Of a DNA stretch of 64,000 bases, positions 52,376 to 61,646 are shown one piece after another (position 1 is the first letter of the stretch; every line of letters starts with the position of its first letter). The stretch is from CAYUHK01 sp964475165 (GTDB taxonomy: Bacteria > Verrucomicrobiota > Kiritimatiellia > JAAZAB01), in the NCBI GenBank assembly GCA_964475165.1, contig CAYYVN010000001.1, positions 124,001 through 188,000 of the forward strand. The letters run 5' to 3'. Position numbers and translations under genes: made by a program. Under the pieces are notes generated by a model. The model was not told the DNA's origin. It worked only from the letters and a program-made list of their open reading frames with translations, and did no database searches.

Positions 52376-53569
52376 ATGAAGATTCTAGTGATTAATGCCG
52401 GCAGCTCTTCGGTTAAATTTACGCTCTATGATACCGCCGGCGAAGAGATGCTCGCCAAGGGCTTAATCGAACGGATCAACACTCCCCATGCGCACCTTTG
52501 CTATCTTAATCACCGGGGCCAGAAAAGCACCAAGGATGTCTCGGCTAATTCTTACGAGGCGGCGATTTCCCTGGCCTGCTTGGAGCTGATTGATGCCGAG
52601 AGCGGCGTGGTCGATAACCTGATGGAAATCAACGCCATCGGTCACCGGGTCGTGCATGGCGGCGCGACGATTTCGGATGCGGTGCGTATCACCCCGGCCA
52701 TCAAGCAGGTCATCCTGGATTGCTATGCGCTGGCGCCCCTGCATAATCCTCCGAATTATGAGGCGATTGAGGCCTGCGAGCATCTCTTTCCTCAGGTGCC
52801 CATGGTGGCCGTGTTTGATACGGCCTTTCATCAGACCATGCCGCCGGCCGCCTATACTTATGCCATTCCTTATGAGCTCGCGCAAAAAAACCAAATCCGG
52901 CGCTATGGGTTCCATGGTACCTCCCATCATTATGTGGCCCTGACCGCCGCCGAGCTGCTGGCGCGCCCCCTGACGGAACTGAAGATCATCACCGCGCATC
53001 TGGGCAACGGCAGCAGTGTGACGGCCATTGATCGCGGGGCAGTTCGCGATACCAGCATGGGGCTGACGCCTCTCGAGGGCTTGGTGATGGGCACGCGCTG
53101 CGGGGATATTGATCCGGCGGTGGTGATCTTTCTGCGGCGGGCCGGCTATAGCATCGATGAGATTGATAAACTGCTCAATAAAGCCAGCGGCCTTTTGGGG
53201 GTGAGCGGGATCGGCAGCAATGACATGCGCGACATCCTCAACGCCATTGATAATAAAAATGAACAGGCCCGCCTGGCGTTGGAGGTATTTGTGCATCGGC
53301 TCGTGAAATATATCGGGGCCTATGCCGCGCTCTTGAACGGGGTGGATGCCTTGGTTTTCACGGCGGGGATAGGAGAAAATGTGCCGCGCGTGCGCGCGAT
53401 GGCGTGTGAGTCGCTCGGGTTTCTGGGGGTCCAGCTGGATCCCATCAAAAATAAAGCCAATGAGCGGATTATCTCTCGTGCCGGCGCGCCGGTGCAAGTG
53501 CTGGTGATTCCCACCAACGAAGAGCTGATGATCGCCCGCGAAACTTACGATATTTTAATGGACCAATAG
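52376..53569 (+). CDS. ackA: Acetate kinase
   Basis: Makes ATP and acetate from acetyl phosphate, the energy step of mixed-acid fermentation. The 397-residue protein starts with MKILVINAGSSSVKF, the family signature. Further motifs are IGHRVVHGG, VAVFDTAFHQTMP (catalytic Asp), RRYGFHGTSHHYV, ITAHLGNGSSV and FTAGIGENVPRVR. No ribosome site is clear before the ATG. An extended -10-like TGATATCAT (52364-52372) ends only three bases before it. It precedes pta by about 45 bases, so the pair is an operon. Confidence 0.97.
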   Translation: MKILVINAGSSSVKFTLYDTAGEEMLAKGLIERINTPHAHLCYLNHRGQKSTKDVSANSYEAAISLACLELIDAESGVVDNLMEINAIGHRVVHGGATISDAVRITPAIKQVILDCYALAPLHNPPNYEAIEACEHLFPQVPMVAVFDTAFHQTMPPAAYTYAIPYELAQKNQIRRYGFHGTSHHYVALTAAELLARPLTELKIITAHLGNGSSVTAIDRGAVRDTSMGLTPLEGLVMGTRCGDIDPAVVIFLRRAGYSIDEIDKLLNKASGLLGVSGIGSNDMRDILNAIDNKNEQARLALEVFVHRLVKYIGAYAALLNGVDALVFTAGIGENVPRVRAMACESLGFLGVQLDPIKNKANERIISRAGAPVQVLVIPTNEELMIARETYDILMDQ

Positions 53570-53615
53570 CCGGGCTGGATCGCCTTCCGCCCAGAAGCTT
53601 GTAGAGAGGATGAGC

Positions 53616-54638
53616 ATGGCCGAAAAGGTGTTGGCAAGAATCAGGCGCCAAGCGCGCGCCCTGGGGCATAAAATCTGTCTGACCGAAAGCGACGACCTGC
53701 GCAATCTGCAGGCGGCTATTAAGTTGGTGCAAACCGGTTACGCCCAACCCATCCTGGTGGGCAATGCCTCAGCCATCACGACCCTGGCGCGCACGAACCA
53801 GCTGGACCTGACCGGCGTTGAGATCGCCGATACAACCACCCATCCCCGGCGCGACGCCTATGTGGCCCTGCTGGTCGAGCTGCGTAAAAACAAGGGGCTC
53901 ACCAGCAGTCAGGCCCAGGCCTGGCTGCAGGATACCTGCGTCTTCGCGGCGGCCATGGTATGTGCCGGCGATGCGCATGGCTATGTGGCCGGTGGCGGCA
54001 ATCCCCAGGGATACAATCATGACACGGCCTCCAAGACCCGGCCAGCCTTGCAGCTGTTCGGCACCGCTCCCGGCATCAAGATTGCCTCTTCCTATTTTAT
54101 CATGCAGATGCCGGATACGCGCTGGGGCTATAACGGCGCCTTGTTTTATGCCGACTGCGGCTTGAATATCAATCCCAATCCCGATCAATTGGCGGAGATC
54201 GCTGTGACCACGGCCCGCACCTATGCCAGCTTGACCGGTGACGAGCCGCGCGTGGGTATGATCAGCTGCTCCACCAAGGGCTCAGCCAAGAATCCAATCA
54301 TAGATAAAGTCATTCTGGCTACGGCCAAGGCCCAGGCCCTGGCGCCCGATTTGCTGATCGATGGCGAGTTTCAGTTCGATGCCGCCGTGATAGCGGAGGT
54401 CGGTGCCAGTAAAGCGCCGGGATCGCGCATCGCCGGGCGCTGTAATGTTTTGATCTTTCCGGATCTGAATTGCGGCAATACCATCTATAAAGCCACCGAG
54501 CGCCTGGCCGGCGCCACGGCCATCGGCCCGCTCATGCAGGGGTTGCGCCGGCCCTTCAATGATGTCTCACGCGGTTGTTCCGTGGATGATATCGTGGATA
54601 GCGCCGCGATGGCCGCGATCACCGCTTGGACCGATTGA
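53616..54638 (+). CDS. pta: Phosphate acetyltransferase
   Basis: Converts acetyl-CoA and phosphate to acetyl phosphate, feeding acetate kinase upstream. The 340-residue protein is the short single-domain Pta: KICLTESDDLRNLQAAIKL, YVAGGGNPQGYNHDTA, IASSYFIMQMPD, GMISCSTKGSAKNP, LIDGEFQFDAAVI and the C-terminal RCNVLIFPDLNCGNTIYK. The ATG at 53616 has GAGAGG at good distance; another ATG at 53610 is directly after that site. Confidence 0.95.
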   Translation: MAEKVLARIRRQARALGHKICLTESDDLRNLQAAIKLVQTGYAQPILVGNASAITTLARTNQLDLTGVEIADTTTHPRRDAYVALLVELRKNKGLTSSQAQAWLQDTCVFAAAMVCAGDAHGYVAGGGNPQGYNHDTASKTRPALQLFGTAPGIKIASSYFIMQMPDTRWGYNGALFYADCGLNINPNPDQLAEIAVTTARTYASLTGDEPRVGMISCSTKGSAKNPIIDKVILATAKAQALAPDLLIDGEFQFDAAVIAEVGASKAPGSRIAGRCNVLIFPDLNCGNTIYKATERLAGATAIGPLMQGLRRPFNDVSRGCSVDDIVDSAAMAAITAWTD

Positions 54639-54663
54639 GCCGGTCAACAGAGCACGCCTGGGT

Positions 54664-55764
54664 TCAGAGGATCAGCATGCAATCCCCGTAGCTGTAGAAA
54701 CGGTATTGTTCGCGAATGGCGGTGGCATAGGCGTGGCGGATCAAATCTCGGCCAGCAAAAGCGCTCACCATCATTAAGAGCGTGGATTGCGGCAGATGGA
54801 AATTGGTCAGCATAGCCTGCACCACGCCAAAATTATAGGGCGGATAAATGAAGAGACGGCTGCGCCCTTGCGCCGCCCGGAGATCACCGTTGGCGGCCAC
54901 CACTGTTTCCAGAACGCGCGTCACCGTGCTGCCCACGGCGATGACCCGCCCCGCACCTTGGCGTGTCGCCTGGATCCGCTGCGCGGCCCCGGCGGAAATT
55001 TCATAGCGTTCCGCTTCCATACGATGAGCGGCCACCTTCTCGGTTGTCACCGGTTGGAAGGTTCCCGGCCCGACATGTAAAGTCACCGCGACCTGCTCGA
55101 TGCCCCGGGTTTGCAGGCGCCGCAGAAGTGCGGCGCTGAAATGTAAGCCGGCGGTGGGCGCCGCAATGGCGCCGGGTGCGCGGGCATAGATCGTTTGATA
55201 ACGGGCTCGATCCAGCTGGCGTTGCTGCTCAGCGACGGCCCGCCGGGGGCGCTTGATGTAAGGGGGCAGCGGCATCGTGCCGACCCGCTCCAGAATATCC
55301 AGGAGCGGTTGCGCATGCTGCAGCCGCAGGAGGGCTCGCCCCTGGCCCAGCTCAGAGATGACCTCCGCCCGGATCAGGCCAGCGGCCAGTTCCAGCCAGG
55401 TGCCGGCCCTCGGAAAGCGCGAGGCTTTCAGCAAAGCCTCCCAGGTGCTACTCAGCCTTAGGGGCCGCCCTGATGGATCAGCGCTCCGAGGTAGAGCAGA
55501 GCTGCGCTCTTCAATCAGGAGCACTTCAACCTGACCGCCACTGGCCAGCTTATGTCCATATAAACGCGCCGGAAAAACCCGCGTATCATTGACCACCAAT
55601 AGATCGCCCGGCAGCAGTAGGGATGGCAAATCCCTGACGCGGTGATGGGCCAGGGAACCCCGCGCGCGATCGATAACCATCATGCGCGCCGCCGTGCGCC
55701 TGGCGGGTGGCTGTTGGGCGATGAGTTCCGGCGGTAAAAGGTAATTAAAATCCGCGGTGCGCAT
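54664..55764 (-). CDS. queA: S-adenosylmethionine:tRNA ribosyltransferase-isomerase
   Basis: Second-last step of queuosine synthesis in tRNA: adds the epoxycyclopentane group from AdoMet. The 366-residue protein has FNYLLPPELIAQQPP at the start, LLPGDLLVVNDTRVFPARL, GTMPLPPYIKR, PTAGLHFSAALL, VTLHVGPGTFQPV, and the C-terminal LLTNFHLPQSTLLMMVSAFAG. It converges on pta and diverges from the pseudopilin gene, whose promoter sits just upstream of it. Confidence 0.95.
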   Translation of the reverse strand: MRTADFNYLLPPELIAQQPPARRTAARMMVIDRARGSLAHHRVRDLPSLLLPGDLLVVNDTRVFPARLYGHKLASGGQVEVLLIEERSSALPRSADPSGRPLRLSSTWEALLKASRFPRAGTWLELAAGLIRAEVISELGQGRALLRLQHAQPLLDILERVGTMPLPPYIKRPRRAVAEQQRQLDRARYQTIYARAPGAIAAPTAGLHFSAALLRRLQTRGIEQVAVTLHVGPGTFQPVTTEKVAAHRMEAERYEISAGAAQRIQATRQGAGRVIAVGSTVTRVLETVVAANGDLRAAQGRSRLFIYPPYNFGVVQAMLTNFHLPQSTLLMMVSAFAGRDLIRHAYATAIREQYRFYSYGDCMLIL

Positions 55765-55786
55765 GAGTGATTTCTTGAAAAATCCA

Positions 55787-55816
55787 TTGACTTTGAGAGC
55801 TGGTTATGCGTATATA
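55787..55816 (+). promoter_or_regulatory. Promoter of the pseudopilin gene
   Basis: TTGACT (55787-55792) is followed after 18 bases by TATATA (55811-55816), or after 17 by GTATAT. The local sequence is AT-rich. Transcription would start near 55823 and leave about 54 bases of leader with a strong GAGGAGA ribosome site before the ATG at 55877. This fits high expression of a major pilin-like protein. Confidence 0.6.
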
Positions 55817-55876
55817 TTCCAACTCGAAGCATTATCACCAAGAAACAGCCGCGGTCAATACAGAGGAGATTTTACC

Positions 55877-56548
55877 ATGATGACACGATGGCCTCGTAAT
55901 TTTAAGCGCAGTTTTACGCTCATTGAATTGCTGGTTGTGATAGCGATCATCGCCTTGCTGGCGGGTCTCATTCTGCCCAACCTGGCCGCCGCTCGCGAAA
56001 AAGCGCGCCGCGTCAACTGTCTCTCCAACCTCAATGCCATCTGGAAAAGCATTTCGGCTTGGGGCCTGGATCCGGCTGATTCTTTCCGGCCAAACTTCCC
56101 GACGACCAACTGGACCGGAGCCTCGATCCAAGATGGACTGATCGCCGGGCCCAAAGGTGTTTTGACGACCTCCGGCGGCATCACCCCGGAATTGTTCGTG
56201 TGCCCCACGGCGGCTGGCGATTTTGGAACCAAACCGGCTAACGTGCTTTCCAATGTTTCCACTAACAATAGCAGCTATTGCTATATCATGGGCCGGCGCG
56301 ACTCGGATGGCGATAAAGTCATTCTATGCGACCAACATGGTCCAGGCAAAGCCGCCTCCACCAATGAATGGGGTGGCAACCATGTGGGCAAAAAAGGGCC
56401 GGAGGGCGGCAATGTGATCAAGGTGGCCGGTTCGGGCATGTGGGTCAGCACGACCAATGATCCCGGGCAAGCCAAGGTTTGCATCACCAATGAAAATATT
56501 TCCATCACTTTCGAGACCAATGTAGAAAATAAAGTGGCCTTTTATTAA
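55877..56548 (+). CDS. Prepilin-type protein of the major pseudopilin (GspG-like / H-X9-DG-like) group
   Basis: A 223-residue protein with a class III prepilin signal. The mature part starts FTLIELLVVIAIIALLAG with Glu at +5, then LPNLAAAREKARRVNCLSNL, very typical of the abundant pseudopilins of Lentisphaerae, Verrucomicrobia and Planctomycetes. The C-terminal part has CPTAAGDFG, SSYCYIMGRRDSDGDKVILCDQHG and EWGGNHVG, which resemble the H-X9-DG tail proteins. Own promoter and terminator make it monocistronic. Whether it forms a T2SS pseudopilus, pilus or surface layer is unknown. Confidence 0.88.
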   Translation: MMTRWPRNFKRSFTLIELLVVIAIIALLAGLILPNLAAAREKARRVNCLSNLNAIWKSISAWGLDPADSFRPNFPTTNWTGASIQDGLIAGPKGVLTTSGGITPELFVCPTAAGDFGTKPANVLSNVSTNNSSYCYIMGRRDSDGDKVILCDQHGPGKAASTNEWGGNHVGKKGPEGGNVIKVAGSGMWVSTTNDPGQAKVCITNENISITFETNVENKVAFY

Positions 56549-56573
56549 ACAAGGCCCTCTTGAATTGTAAGTG

Positions 56574-56613
56574 GCCGGGGCGTTGGCTTTACCATTCGCC
56601 CCGGCTTTTTTTT
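56574..56613 (+). terminator. Rho-independent terminator of the pseudopilin gene
   Basis: GCCGGGGCG (56574-56582) pairs fully with CGCCCCGGC (56597-56605), with a 14-base loop, and eight T follow (56606-56613). It lies 26 bases after the stop. This is the clearest intrinsic terminator in the window. The rest of the 361-base gap to ppdK (56614-56909) holds a candidate promoter and nothing else I recognise. Confidence 0.92.
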
Positions 56614-56774
56614 ACAGCCGATCCTTAGCCGGCCTTGAGGGAACCATGCTCCCGCGCGCGCGCCGGTTGATCCCCCGGGCCGGTGCATCCGGGAGCCGCC
56701 TCCCTATCCTGAGTCGGTTCCCGATCAAAAACAACGCGCTCCAAACTGCGTCCGCTTTTTTTGTGTTTTGGCTA

Positions 56775-56802
56775 TTGACAGCCTGATTTCTTCTGATAAG
56801 GT
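56775..56802 (+). promoter_or_regulatory. Candidate promoter of ppdK
   Basis: A perfect TTGACA (56775-56780) is followed after 16 bases by TAAGGT (56797-56802). An extended TGA stands directly before it. The -10 is weak (three of six). Transcription would start near 56809 and leave a leader of about 100 bases before the ATG at 56910. Confidence 0.4.
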
Positions 56803-56909
56803 TCTGCCTCTCGTGTGCTGGCTTCACATACTATCGAGGTGTGGCGCGGCTGGCGCATTGCGGAACGAACGCTTATTTGGCTGTTGATCATCATCGGAAA
56901 GGAACTGCT

Positions 56910-59699
56910 ATGGCATCTGCAAAAAAAGTCAGCAAGGGCAAAAGCCGTAAGTATGTTTATTTATTCTGTGCGGGGCGGCGCACTGAGGGGCGCGCCGAGA
57001 TGAAGAATTTGCTCGGCGGCAAGGGCGCGAACCTGGCGGAGATGTGTCGTTTGGGCCTGCCGGTACCGGCGGGATTCACCATCACCACCGAATGTTGCTC
57101 GGCCTATTTCAAGAACCAGATGCGTTTCCCCGTGGGTCTCAAAAAAGAGGTCGAAACGGCTTTGCAGAAAGTCGAAGCCCAAATGGGCATGCGCTTCGGT
57201 GATCCCAAAAACCCCTTGCTGATGTCTTGCCGCTCCGGCGCGCGGCGTTCCATGCCGGGCATGATGGAAACCGTGCTCAATATCGGCCTGTGCTCGCGGA
57301 CCATTCCGGGCTTGATCGCCAAAACCAATAACGCGCGCTTTGTCTATGACGCCTATCGGCGTCTGATCATGATGTATGCCGATGTGGTCATGGAGAAAGC
57401 TGAGGGCATCGAGCCTGAGCAGGATCGGGGCATTCGCAAGCAGCTGGATGATCTGCTCTCCCAACTCAAGCAAAAGAAGGGCTATAAGGACGATTCCGAA
57501 GTCTCGGCCGAAGATCTCAAGCAGCTTTGTGAGGATTTCAAGGTGCGGGTTAAGGCCGTGCTCGGCAAAGCTTTCCCCGATGATCCCCTGGAGCAGCTCT
57601 GGGGCGGTATTGGCGCGGTCTTCAAAAGCTGGAATGGGAAGCGCGCGGTTGCCTATCGCCGCATCGAGGGCATTCCCGATGAATGGGGCACAGCCAACAA
57701 CGTGCAAGCCATGGTTTTCGGTAATATGGGCGATACTTCCGCCACCGGCGTGGCCTTCAGCCGTAATCCGGCCACGGGCCAACACCAGTTTTATGGCGAG
57801 TGGCTGGTGAATGCGCAGGGAGAGGATGTGGTCGCGGGTATTCGCACTCCCAACCCCATCAATGAGGCTATCAAGAGCGAGCATAATGCGCATATGCCTT
57901 CGCTGCAAAAAACCATGCCGGCCATTTATCGCGATCTGGATCGGATTCAAAAGCGGCTCGAAAAGCATTATCGCGATATGCAGGATATCGAGTTCACCAT
58001 CCAGGAAGGCAAGCTGTATATCTTGCAGTGCCGGGTGGGTAAACGCACGGGCACCGCCGCGCTGAATATGGCCATGGATATGCTGGCCGAGAAGCTTATC
58101 TCGCGCCAGGAAGTTGTCATGCGCGTCACTCCCGCTCAGCTGGATGAGCTGCTCCATCCCATCGTGGATCCGGCGGCCGAAAAGGCCTTGGAAAAAGATC
58201 CGACTGCCGCCGCTGCCAAAGGGCTCCGCTTCCTAGCCAAAGGCTTGCCGGCCGGGCCGGGTGGTGCGCGGGGTCAGATCGTCTTCTCGGCGGACGCGGC
58301 CGTGGAATGGGCCAAAGCCGGTAAGCAGGTGATCCTGGTGCGTGAGGAAACCAATCCCGAGGATGTGGAAGGCATGCGCGCGGCCGAAGGTATTCTGACG
58401 GCGCGCGGTGGTATGACGAGCCATGCGGCCCTGGTGGCGCGTGGCTGGGGCAAATGCTGTGTGGTCGGTGCCAGCGCTCTGCATGTGGATGTGCAGGCCC
58501 GCTCCCTGACCGTCAATGGCTTAACGCTCAAGGAAGGCGCCCTCATCACCTTGAATGGCACGCGTGGCTATATCTACGCCGGAGAGCTGGCGATGATCAA
58601 TGCCACTGAGAATCCACGTTTTAAGCAGTTCATGAAAATCGTGGATAGCTTCCGCAAGCTGGGCGTGCGCGCCAATGCGGATACGCCCGCCGATGCGCTC
58701 AATGCTCGCAACTTCGGCGCTGAAGGCATCGGGCTCTTTCGCACGGAACATATGTTTTACGGTCAGGGCAGTGATAAGCCGCTCTTTTTCCTGCGGAAGA
58801 TGATCCTCAGCCAGACGGCCGCGGAACGTCGTCAGGCCTTGGCGGACTTGTTCCCCTTCGCCAAAAAGGCGATCAAGAGCACCTTGGAAGCCATGGAAGG
58901 TCTGCCGGTGACCATCCGCCTGCTTGATCCGCCGCTGCACGAGTTTGTGCCGCAAAGCAAGGCCACCCAGCAGGAGTTGGCCGCCAGCCTCAACATCAGC
59001 GTGGAGGAAGTTCAAAAACGCAGCGATCAGCTGCATGAATCCAATCCGATGATGGGTCATCGCGGCGTGCGGATCGGCATCACTTATCCGGAAGTGACGG
59101 AGATGCAACTGCGCGCGGTCTTTGAGTCTGCCGCCGAATTGATCAAAGCTGGTAAGAAATGTCAGCCGGAAATTATGGTGCCGGTCACCTGCGATGCTCG
59201 CGAGCTTCGTCTGCAGAAGGCTCTCTGCCTGAAGGTCTATGATGAGGTCTTGGGGCGCATGAATATCCGCAAGATCCCGCACGCTTATGGCACGATGATC
59301 GAGATCCCGCGTGCTTGCCTGCTGGCAGATCTGATGGCCGCCGAATCTGATTTCTTCTCATTTGGCACCAACGATTTGAGCCAGATGGGCTTCGGATTCA
59401 GCCGGGATGATATCGGCGGCTTCATGAATGAATACCTGGAAGCCAAGATATTGGATGCGGATCCTTTCCAAACCATTGATCAGGAAGGCATTGGCCAGCT
59501 GATCGAAATGGCTGTGCGCAAAGGCCGTAAAGCTCGCCGCGACTTAAAAATCGGTATCTGTGGCGAGCAGGGTGGCGATCCAGCCTCGGTTGAGTTCTGC
59601 TTCAAGGTGGGGATGAATTATGTGAGTTGCAGTCCCTTCCGAGTGCCGATTGCCCGTCTGGCGGCTGCTCAAGCGGCCATCAATCTGCGTAAAAAATAA
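56910..59699 (+). CDS. ppdK: Pyruvate, phosphate dikinase
   Basis: Interconverts pyruvate, ATP and phosphate with PEP, AMP and PPi; in anaerobes it serves glycolysis or gluconeogenesis. The 929-residue protein has the ATP-grasp domain (LLGGKGANLAEMCRLGLPVP, then LMSCRSGARRSMPGMMETV), the phosphohistidine domain with H505 in GGMTSHAALVARGWGK, and the PEP-binding barrel with GLFRTEHMF, MGHRGVRIG, SFGTNDLSQMGFGFSRDD and the proton-donor cysteine in GICGEQGGDP. AAAGGAACTGCT precedes the ATG. A short basic N-terminal extension (KKVSKGKSRK) is unusual. Confidence 0.97.
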   Translation: MASAKKVSKGKSRKYVYLFCAGRRTEGRAEMKNLLGGKGANLAEMCRLGLPVPAGFTITTECCSAYFKNQMRFPVGLKKEVETALQKVEAQMGMRFGDPKNPLLMSCRSGARRSMPGMMETVLNIGLCSRTIPGLIAKTNNARFVYDAYRRLIMMYADVVMEKAEGIEPEQDRGIRKQLDDLLSQLKQKKGYKDDSEVSAEDLKQLCEDFKVRVKAVLGKAFPDDPLEQLWGGIGAVFKSWNGKRAVAYRRIEGIPDEWGTANNVQAMVFGNMGDTSATGVAFSRNPATGQHQFYGEWLVNAQGEDVVAGIRTPNPINEAIKSEHNAHMPSLQKTMPAIYRDLDRIQKRLEKHYRDMQDIEFTIQEGKLYILQCRVGKRTGTAALNMAMDMLAEKLISRQEVVMRVTPAQLDELLHPIVDPAAEKALEKDPTAAAAKGLRFLAKGLPAGPGGARGQIVFSADAAVEWAKAGKQVILVREETNPEDVEGMRAAEGILTARGGMTSHAALVARGWGKCCVVGASALHVDVQARSLTVNGLTLKEGALITLNGTRGYIYAGELAMINATENPRFKQFMKIVDSFRKLGVRANADTPADALNARNFGAEGIGLFRTEHMFYGQGSDKPLFFLRKMILSQTAAERRQALADLFPFAKKAIKSTLEAMEGLPVTIRLLDPPLHEFVPQSKATQQELAASLNISVEEVQKRSDQLHESNPMMGHRGVRIGITYPEVTEMQLRAVFESAAELIKAGKKCQPEIMVPVTCDARELRLQKALCLKVYDEVLGRMNIRKIPHAYGTMIEIPRACLLADLMAAESDFFSFGTNDLSQMGFGFSRDDIGGFMNEYLEAKILDADPFQTIDQEGIGQLIEMAVRKGRKARRDLKIGICGEQGGDPASVEFCFKVGMNYVSCSPFRVPIARLAAAQAAINLRKK

Positions 59700-59825
59700 G
59701 CTGGTATCCAGAGGGAATTCCGGCCGCAAGCTGGCGGCGCGCGCGATGACGGCTCGGCTGGGTGGGGGCCGCGACAGAAAAAACTGTCATCTCGCCGCGC
59801 CATGCCCTATACTGCCGCCGTTGCC

Positions 59826-60647
59826 ATGAATCAACTGGATAAACTGGGGTTGATCGCCGGCCGCGGCACCTATCCGCTGCTGCTGGCCGCCTCGGCCAAA
59901 CGCCAGGGTGTGCGGCGGCTGGTGGTCATCGCTTTCCGCGGGGAAACCGAGCGCGCCATCGAGCGTTTGGCCGATGAGGTTTGCTGGCTGCGCGTGGGGC
60001 AGCTCAATGCCCTCTTGGAGGCTCTGCGTACGCGGGGGGTAACCCGGGCCATCATGGCCGGCCAGATCCTGCCCACACACTTGTTTCGTCTGCGGCCAGA
60101 TCGGCGCGCTTTGGGACTGCTAGCAAGCTTGCGCGTTCGCAATGCGCATACCATCTTTGACGCTATCGGCGCCGAATTGAGTACCGTGGGCGTGCAGCTT
60201 TTACCGGCCTATCTCTTCTTGGAATCAGCCCTGCCGGTACCCGGCTGCCTGAGCCGTCGGCAGCCCAGCCCGGAACAGCAGGCCGATATCGCTTTGGGCT
60301 GCCGAGTAGCCAAGACGACCAGCGGGCTGGAGATCGGGCAGACGGTGGTCATCAAGCAGGGGACGATTCTGGCCGTGGAGGCCTTCGAGGGCACCGATGC
60401 CACCTTGCTCCGTGCTGGCCGTTTGGGCGGGCCGGGAGCCGTCGTGGTCAAGGTGGCCAAGCGCGGCCATGATAACCGCTTTGATATTCCCGTGGTTGGG
60501 TTACAAACGCTGCGAGTGCTCAAAAAGATCCGCGCCGCCGTATTAGCGCTGGAGGCCGGCCGCACCATTTTGTTGGAACGCGAGAAAATGATTGCCCTTG
60601 CCGATCGTCTGGGCCTGGTATTGACGGCTGTTAGCGCGGAAGATTGA
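59826..60647 (+). CDS. lpxI: UDP-2,3-diacylglucosamine pyrophosphatase LpxI
   Basis: Makes lipid X for lipid A; used in place of LpxH in many non-enteric Gram-negatives. The 273-residue protein has the family's LGLIAGRGTYPLLLA start, IMAGQILPTHLF, RNAHTIFDAIGAEL and the C-terminal DUF1009 part: IGQTVVIKQGTILAVEAFEGTDA and KRGHDNRFDIPVVG. A start at 59802 is also open, but a TATACT box (59808-59813) lies between the two, favouring 59826 with a very short leader. First gene of a lipid A cluster. Confidence 0.93.
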   Translation: MNQLDKLGLIAGRGTYPLLLAASAKRQGVRRLVVIAFRGETERAIERLADEVCWLRVGQLNALLEALRTRGVTRAIMAGQILPTHLFRLRPDRRALGLLASLRVRNAHTIFDAIGAELSTVGVQLLPAYLFLESALPVPGCLSRRQPSPEQQADIALGCRVAKTTSGLEIGQTVVIKQGTILAVEAFEGTDATLLRAGRLGGPGAVVVKVAKRGHDNRFDIPVVGLQTLRVLKKIRAAVLALEAGRTILLEREKMIALADRLGLVLTAVSAED

Positions 60648-60695
60648 GGAGCAGCTGGCTCTCTCTCAATCGTGCGCCACAGCAGAGAGGAACTA

Positions 60696-61646
60696 ATGGA
60701 TCAGCGCCGCATCAAAGTGGGAGTGGTGGGAGTGGGAAGCTTGGGCCAGTGGCATGCGCGGATTTATTCCGAACTGCCCACGGCGGAACTGGTGGGGGTG
60801 TACGATATCAATCAGGCGCGCGCCGCCGAAATCGCCGCGCGCTATCGCACGCGCGTCTATCCTGAGCTGGCCGATCTGGCCGCGGCCGTGGAAGCCGCCA
60901 GCATCGTGGTGCCCGCCGATAAGCATTGCGAGGTGGCCACCCTCTTTCTGGAACGCGGCGTGCATCTCCTGGTGGAAAAACCCATCGCCACTCGCACTCG
61001 CGATGCGGAACAGATGGTCGCCGCCGCCCAGGCCGCCAACTTGATTTTGCAGGTGGGGCATGTGGAACGCTTCAATCCGGTGCTGAAATACCTGGAGGGT
61101 ATTCTGGTGCAACCGCGCTTTATCGAGGCCCATCGCTTGGCGCCTTATCCGCCGCCGCGCAAAGGGCAGCCGCCGCGCGGGACCGAAATCAGCGTGGTGC
61201 TGGATTTGATGATTCATGATCTGGAGATCATTCTGCACTTGGTGCGCTCGCCGGTGCAGACCATCCACGCCGTCGGTGTGCCGGTGCTCAGTGCCAGCGA
61301 GGATATCGCCAATGTACGCCTGGCTTTTGAGAATGGATGCATAGCCAATGTAACCACCAGCCGGATCAGCCCGGAGGCCATGCGTAAGTTTCGTGTTTTT
61401 CAGGAAGACACTTACATCTCGCTCGATTATCAGCGCCAGTCCGGCGAGCTATATCGTAAGCGTGGGACGCAGATCGAGCGCCAGCGGGTACCCTTGGCCA
61501 AGGGCGAGCCTCTACGCAATGAACTGGCTTCTTTTTTGGATTGCGTTCGCGCGCATGGCACGCCGGTGGTTGGCGGTCGCCAAGCCGCAGAAGCCTTGAA
61601 CCTGGCGATCGCTATTTGTCAAAACATCCGTGAGCGCGCCTCATGA
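60696..61646 (+). CDS. Gfo/Idh/MocA family oxidoreductase in the lipid A operon (GnnA-like)
   Basis: A 316-residue NAD(P)-dependent oxidoreductase: Rossmann motif KVGVVGVGSLGQWHARIY, then SIVVPADKHCEVA, VEKPIATRTRDAEQM, QVGHVERFNP and a C-terminal Gfo/Idh domain. It lies between lpxI and lpxB and overlaps lpxB by ATGA, so it probably acts on a lipid A precursor. GnnA, which with GnnB replaces the 3-OH of UDP-GlcNAc by an amine, is a Gfo/Idh protein found in such clusters. That call is inference; no gnnB is in the window. AGAGAGG precedes the ATG. Confidence 0.78.
   Translation: MDQRRIKVGVVGVGSLGQWHARIYSELPTAELVGVYDINQARAAEIAARYRTRVYPELADLAAAVEAASIVVPADKHCEVATLFLERGVHLLVEKPIATRTRDAEQMVAAAQAANLILQVGHVERFNPVLKYLEGILVQPRFIEAHRLAPYPPPRKGQPPRGTEISVVLDLMIHDLEIILHLVRSPVQTIHAVGVPVLSASEDIANVRLAFENGCIANVTTSRISPEAMRKFRVFQEDTYISLDYQRQSGELYRKRGTQIERQRVPLAKGEPLRNELASFLDCVRAHGTPVVGGRQAAEALNLAIAICQNIRERAS

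Noticed and set aside
52364..52378. Leaderless start of ackA
   Set aside because: TGATATCAT is a fair extended -10, but it ends only three bases before the ATG, so transcription would begin inside the coding sequence; no matching -35.
52463..53497. 344-codon open frame opposite ackA
   Set aside because: Same reasoning: composition-driven shadow of a certain gene.
56961..58157. 398-codon open frame opposite ppdK
   Set aside because: Antisense to a certain gene, no ribosome site, no recognisable protein; long antisense frames are expected from the codon bias here.
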